Assembly: GCA_045598345.1 (NCBI GenBank)
Contig: JAZLLX010000056.1
Coordinates: forward strand, 1 to 23,945
Reading direction: 5' to 3'
Source: Phascolarctobacterium_B sp045598345
Lineage (GTDB): Bacteria > Bacillota > Negativicutes > Acidaminococcales > Acidaminococcaceae
DNA length: 23,945 bases
Each line of letters opens with the position of its first letter. Within the stretch, counting starts at the first letter, position 1. Of the stretch, positions 21,701 to 23,945 are shown one piece after another. Made by a program: the position numbers and the translations under genes. The notes under the pieces are model-generated. The model did not search any database. It was not told the DNA's origin and was given only the letters and a program-made list of their open reading frames with translations.

Positions 21701-23693
21701 TGGCAAACGGCATACCGTTGGGGGCATAAACCAATTCCTTAACTCCGCCAATTTCTAGAACATAGTGCTTGGGCTGACTGATAATTTGCCCGTCAGCATC
21801 CAAATTGCAATTTGTATCATTCACTTTCCTGATAAGGGTAATGTAATCATTTGCCCCCAAGGTCAAACCATTGAGGTCGGTGCTGAAATCAACGTCCGCA
21901 CAATCGAAGGTGCTCGCCATCCGCATCATTACATCATCCGCAGTCGCACCGGCAGGAATGGTGAAATTGACTTGTTGGAAATATCCTGCCGACTGCACAG
22001 TGCCGTTAATCACCGTTTGCAAATTCAAAGTGTTGCCGGAACTTGTACCCGGCATGGCCATTCCGCCCATAAGCATAAACCCATTGGCAAAACTACCCCC
22101 CCTGATGTTCACCGTATTGTTTATGGCATTGCTGCTAATATCTTCAACAGCCGCTTGACCACCCACAACTCCACTATACTCACCAAAAAAACCGCCAGAA
22201 ATATTTACCTCATTACCCTCTGCTACGAACCCCCCTCCGCCATAAATTTGAGCCCCGACAAAAGTGCCGTCTTCAATATTGACTATATTGCCGTCACCCG
22301 TAGCACCGCCAATATGACTTTCGCAAGGATCTCCCCCCATTATCGCACCCAAATCCATACCGCCTACAATCTGCACCGCCTCAAAAGCACCGTTCTTAAT
22401 CGTCACAATATTTTTTTTGACCACAGTATTTTCAGTATCGTCTGCAATACTGCCTGTAAAACTTAACATATTCATAACGGCACCGCCCGCTATCATACTT
22501 TCTGTAAAACTTCCGCCCTCTATTTCCACCCTGTTGCCCTCTGCCGTTACATTAACTGTTTCATCGGTGGCATCATCATTAACATGAAGCGACACGCCTG
22601 CCACACCGCCGATTATCATAGTGACATCAGAAAAACTGCCATTGGCAATTTTCACCGCATTGTTTTTGACGGTTATTGTGTACGACCCACCCGTTACATC
22701 CGAATTATATTTTATGGTATAAGAGTTCGACGCCCCCATAATCTGTGCGGCGGAATAACTGCCTGCAGTAATGCTTACCTCATTATCTTCCGCAACCGTA
22801 TTAATATCTTGGCTTATGTCAACCCAACCAACATCTGCCATAGAAATACTGCCCGCAACCATAAGTTGATCGGTAAGCCCCTCGAAATTACCTCCACTTA
22901 ATTTCACCTTGTTCCCTTTCATATTGCCGGCATTGGTGAAACCGCCGGAAATCATAGCCATACTGCCTGTAAAATTGCCTCCGGCAATTTCCACGCTATT
23001 GTAATTCGCATTTGCCGCGCCTTGGGATGCACCGCCGTCTATTTCAGCATTGTCAAATTCTCCCCCGCTTACTTTAACAATATTGCCGGAAACATTTGCC
23101 GCACCCATAGAAAAACCGCCACTTATTTGACAATTGTACATAATAGGGTCAAATTTCCCGCCCTTGATTATAACAGTATTCCCGGATACAGTATTGCTTG
23201 CATCACCCTGCAAAGATACACCGCCAAACGCATAAAATTGACAGGTCCCGCTTTCCATAATTAAAGTGTTACCTTTTACTGTATCACCGCTCATACCTTC
23301 TGCCGCACCCGCAGCATAAATCATTCCTTCCAGCCCATCTCCGCCCCTGACTGTCAAAGTGTTGCCGCTGACCGTTGTTGCTGCCGCTGGATTATACCCG
23401 TATCCCGCAATAAATGCCTGTGCAGAGCCATAGTCAACACCCTCCACCAAACTGAGGTTAGCCCCCGTAGTGCAATAATCTGTAACAGGAGTACCAGCAC
23501 TATCAGCAGCAATAATAGGCGTTACCAAACCCGTCATCATTCCCTCAGCATCTATATACCCTGATGCCCATTCAGCACCACCCGTCTTACCGTATATCAA
23601 AGGCAAACTATAATCCGCAAACGCCCCATTGGCACAAAGCATCCCGCCGGCAAGCACCGCCAGCATAACCCTTTTTTTCAAATTGATTTTCAT
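18696..23693 (-). CDS. Large type Va autotransporter with 27-coil beta-helix passenger
   Basis: 1665 aa. The signal peptide spans 1-26 (cleavage after AFA). The passenger (about 27-1357) consists of short repeats with consensus N-x-V-x-I-x-G-G-x-F, then YGG, about 28 residues apart: 13 in block 1 (111-550), 11 in block 2 (707-1020) and 3 in block 3 (1171-1255). Each block ends with a homologous cap: NTLNL, then a FQxxNFT(L/I)P core, then GDVMLK or similar, at 554-592, 1023-1060 and 1258-1295. A Gly then Asp/Lys-rich linker (1358-1372) leads to a barrel of about 290 residues ending in VFYNF, the C-terminal aromatic outer-membrane signal. It is probably an adhesin or surface-exposed stalk; no protease or other enzyme motif is seen. 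The ATG at 23693 has AAGGAGG upstream. It is transcribed alone into a strong terminator and flanked by directly repeated DNA. Confidence 0.92.
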   Translation of the reverse strand: MKINLKKRVMLAVLAGGMLCANGAFADYSLPLIYGKTGGAEWASGYIDAEGMMTGLVTPIIAADSAGTPVTDYCTTGANLSLVEGVDYGSAQAFIAGYGYNPAAATTVSGNTLTVRGGDGLEGMIYAAGAAEGMSGDTVKGNTLIMESGTCQFYAFGGVSLQGDASNTVSGNTVIIKGGKFDPIMYNCQISGGFSMGAANVSGNIVKVSGGEFDNAEIDGGASQGAANANYNSVEIAGGNFTGSMAMISGGFTNAGNMKGNKVKLSGGNFEGLTDQLMVAGSISMADVGWVDISQDINTVAEDNEVSITAGSYSAAQIMGASNSYTIKYNSDVTGGSYTITVKNNAVKIANGSFSDVTMIIGGVAGVSLHVNDDATDETVNVTAEGNRVEIEGGSFTESMIAGGAVMNMLSFTGSIADDTENTVVKKNIVTIKNGAFEAVQIVGGMDLGAIMGGDPCESHIGGATGDGNIVNIEDGTFVGAQIYGGGGFVAEGNEVNISGGFFGEYSGVVGGQAAVEDISSNAINNTVNIRGGSFANGFMLMGGMAMPGTSSGNTLNLQTVINGTVQSAGYFQQVNFTIPAGATADDVMMRMASTFDCADVDFSTDLNGLTLGANDYITLIRKVNDTNCNLDADGQIISQPKHYVLEIGGVKELVYAPNGMPFAKKDYTIKQGSNKFDSGSIAGTYDSEVKGNTTDGGLSDTSYSGNEVIIRRGTYNDGVYGANCSGNNDVTGNKVTVYDGTINNVYGGWTDEGNANGNELTIKGGKFYSDSEIVHIYAGHTSDGSTANNNRLTINGGYFCSSDESVLIRSGSAGGAGSVEGNTLKFTGGTFEGAGNLYAGYSDSGNVKGNNTIISGGRFPDFNFFGGYSASGDVGGTADSDANTVTITNGAFDSIKVYGGKTTDNGNVTGNKVVVSGGMIGSYSNIYGGYSENGNANENKVEVKGGTFGEGSYIYGGYSYSGNAEGNSVIIKDGTFKNGCNILGCLGVGNAKGNSVTIEGGTFGNLANLTGGQSTSYSSTNNTLNLRIKMSGTHGCVDWFQNMNFTLPSNITNGDVMLKTDCLAVDYRGGTATVNVYAGEGMELDVGTVITLVDVSTGSISDNYIVGTIFGVDATLGDPGVYSTNTAKVTIDSTDTKTIKLTMLDFYSDTWYGTTAGGFTRKKAEAVAEGGILNVDGADTSFAGTKFFYGGYSNGEGIEVKNNTVKVTGGEFGPGKDIYGGYSESGPANSNTVNIEGGTFNDGYKLYGGVGTASSGNTLNLKIKMGGKAAEVGCFQIMNFTLPSEMQNGDVMLKAETVTFDNTKISVDATNAVKLKTGDVITLIDADNVQGAWEAGEIVGAAGAIAQDSNKLTFTIGGGGHDDDEDKDKDKAPVEGIAAAVQTVNMSADLASGEGMKSLVAETVGGVTNTFGALSKGQSKYKTGSHVDVDGWGVIVGAGKTKEWKDGSTTTYGLFFEYGKGDFDTYNGDVHGDGNSENKGVGIMARHKLTNNTYYEGNIRYGKQETEWGQSDIGSYDTDSRYYGISVGVGHIYPVGKNEIDFYGRYTYGHVGTCDATVGTSEYHFDSVKSHRVRVGGKYNFKQKNSNAKPYVGLAWEHEFKGEAKASISGVGEAPAPSMKGNTGILEVGCDWNVSKKWTLGLGANAYMGKRKGWDGMARVFYNF

Positions 23694-23797
23694 TTTAATA
23701 CCCTCCTTAAAAAATTTAATTTATCAGTTCAACAAAGACCAAAGACCAATTACGGTCAATTTTCGCTTTGCGAAAATCCACGATTATAATCACAACA

Positions 23798-23819
23798 TCC
23801 GCTTAATGCTGACCCTCGT
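23798..23819. repeat. 22-bp direct repeat, matches 18235-18256 with one mismatch
   Basis: TCCGCTTAATGCTGAC followed by CCTCGT here, and TCTCGT at 18251-18256. Both copies have the same orientation, one on each side of the autotransporter, and each is followed by a GC-rich hairpin. Confidence 0.75.
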
Positions 23820-23924
23820 CCGCCCCTAAAGGGGCGGGGAACCGTCTAAAGGAACACAGAAGGACGGTGGTGGGGTGAGCAATTAGGTTGTCACTTGAAT
23901 TAGAAGTAACGACTAAACCGAACT

Positions 23925-23945
23925 TTTCCCCACACCCCCTCTTGT
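23925..23945. repeat. 21-bp direct repeat, identical to 18504-18524
   Basis: Second copy of the 21-base sequence with core CCCCACACCCCCTC. It reaches the window edge, so the match may continue beyond it. Confidence 0.8.

Larger units (their letters stand above)
23694..23945. other. Upstream region of the autotransporter, repeat-rich and gene-free
   Basis: Holds the autotransporter ribosome site (AAGGAGG at about 23701-23707), a degenerate 7-bp array (23732-23752, units such as CCAAAGA), a perfect 8-bp hairpin (23759-23777, ATTTTCGC-TTT-GCGAAAAT), a 22-bp direct repeat, a GC hairpin (23820-23837) and a 21-bp direct repeat at the window edge. The promoter is unclear. TTGGTC with TTAAAT 17 nt downstream on the minus strand is the best candidate, and it is weak. 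Confidence 0.6.

Noticed and set aside
23616..23693. Cys20 of the autotransporter signal peptide as a lipoprotein cysteine.
   Set aside because: The residues before it (GML) do not fit a lipobox, while AFA at 24-26 is a good signal peptidase I site.

Overview
The window looks like a chromosomal segment of a diderm, anaerobic Firmicute of the Negativicutes type (Phascolarctobacterium/Acidaminococcus/Veillonella-like; the genus is inference). The gene complement and the dprA-topA-trmFO order are Firmicute-like. A C-terminal autotransporter barrel ending in Phe implies an outer membrane, and HydF implies [FeFe]-hydrogenase and anaerobic life.

Layout. (1) 1-141: the 5' end of an IS30-family insertion sequence, cut by the window edge, abutting a truncated copy of an intergenic repeat. 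(2) 243-3232, minus strand: a WecG/TagA glycosyltransferase, peptide chain release factor 3 and a translationally coupled zinc-ribbon protein. (3) 3253-3417: tRNA-Pro(GGG) with a consensus promoter and a strong terminator. (4) 3404-15226, minus strand: an 11-gene set in which neighbours overlap or lie about 1-30 nt apart: dprA, topA, trmFO, a crotonase, a DUF512 radical-SAM protein, cobO, der, plsY, pheB-like ACT protein, hom and thrB. It has a perfect consensus promoter whose predicted start lies in a perfect 18-bp palindrome. (5) 15353-17592, plus strand: nicotinate phosphoribosyltransferase and hydF, overlapping by one base. (6) 17810-18169: an orphan 119-aa protein with one EF-hand-like loop. 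(7) 18170-18695: a gene-free patchwork of hairpins and repeats. (8) 18696-23693, minus strand: a 1665-aa autotransporter. (9) 23694-23945: more of the same repeat DNA.

The housekeeping operon mixes DNA uptake/topology (dprA, topA), tRNA modification (trmFO), ribosome assembly (der), phospholipid synthesis (plsY), cobalamin adenosylation (cobO) and threonine synthesis (hom, thrB, and an ACT-domain protein that may sense an amino acid).

The most unusual content is outside the housekeeping genes. Intergenic DNA carries short degenerate tandem arrays with an exact 7-bp period but a different unit at each site. These lie next to ends of a MITE-like element with a 21-bp terminal sequence (GGTA..., GTTCCTGTGATTA) seen six times. 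Several arrays contain or abut stop codons. The autotransporter is flanked on both sides by directly repeated pieces of this repeat DNA, and its passenger is built from 27 short coils in three blocks (13, 11 and 3), each closed by a homologous cap module.
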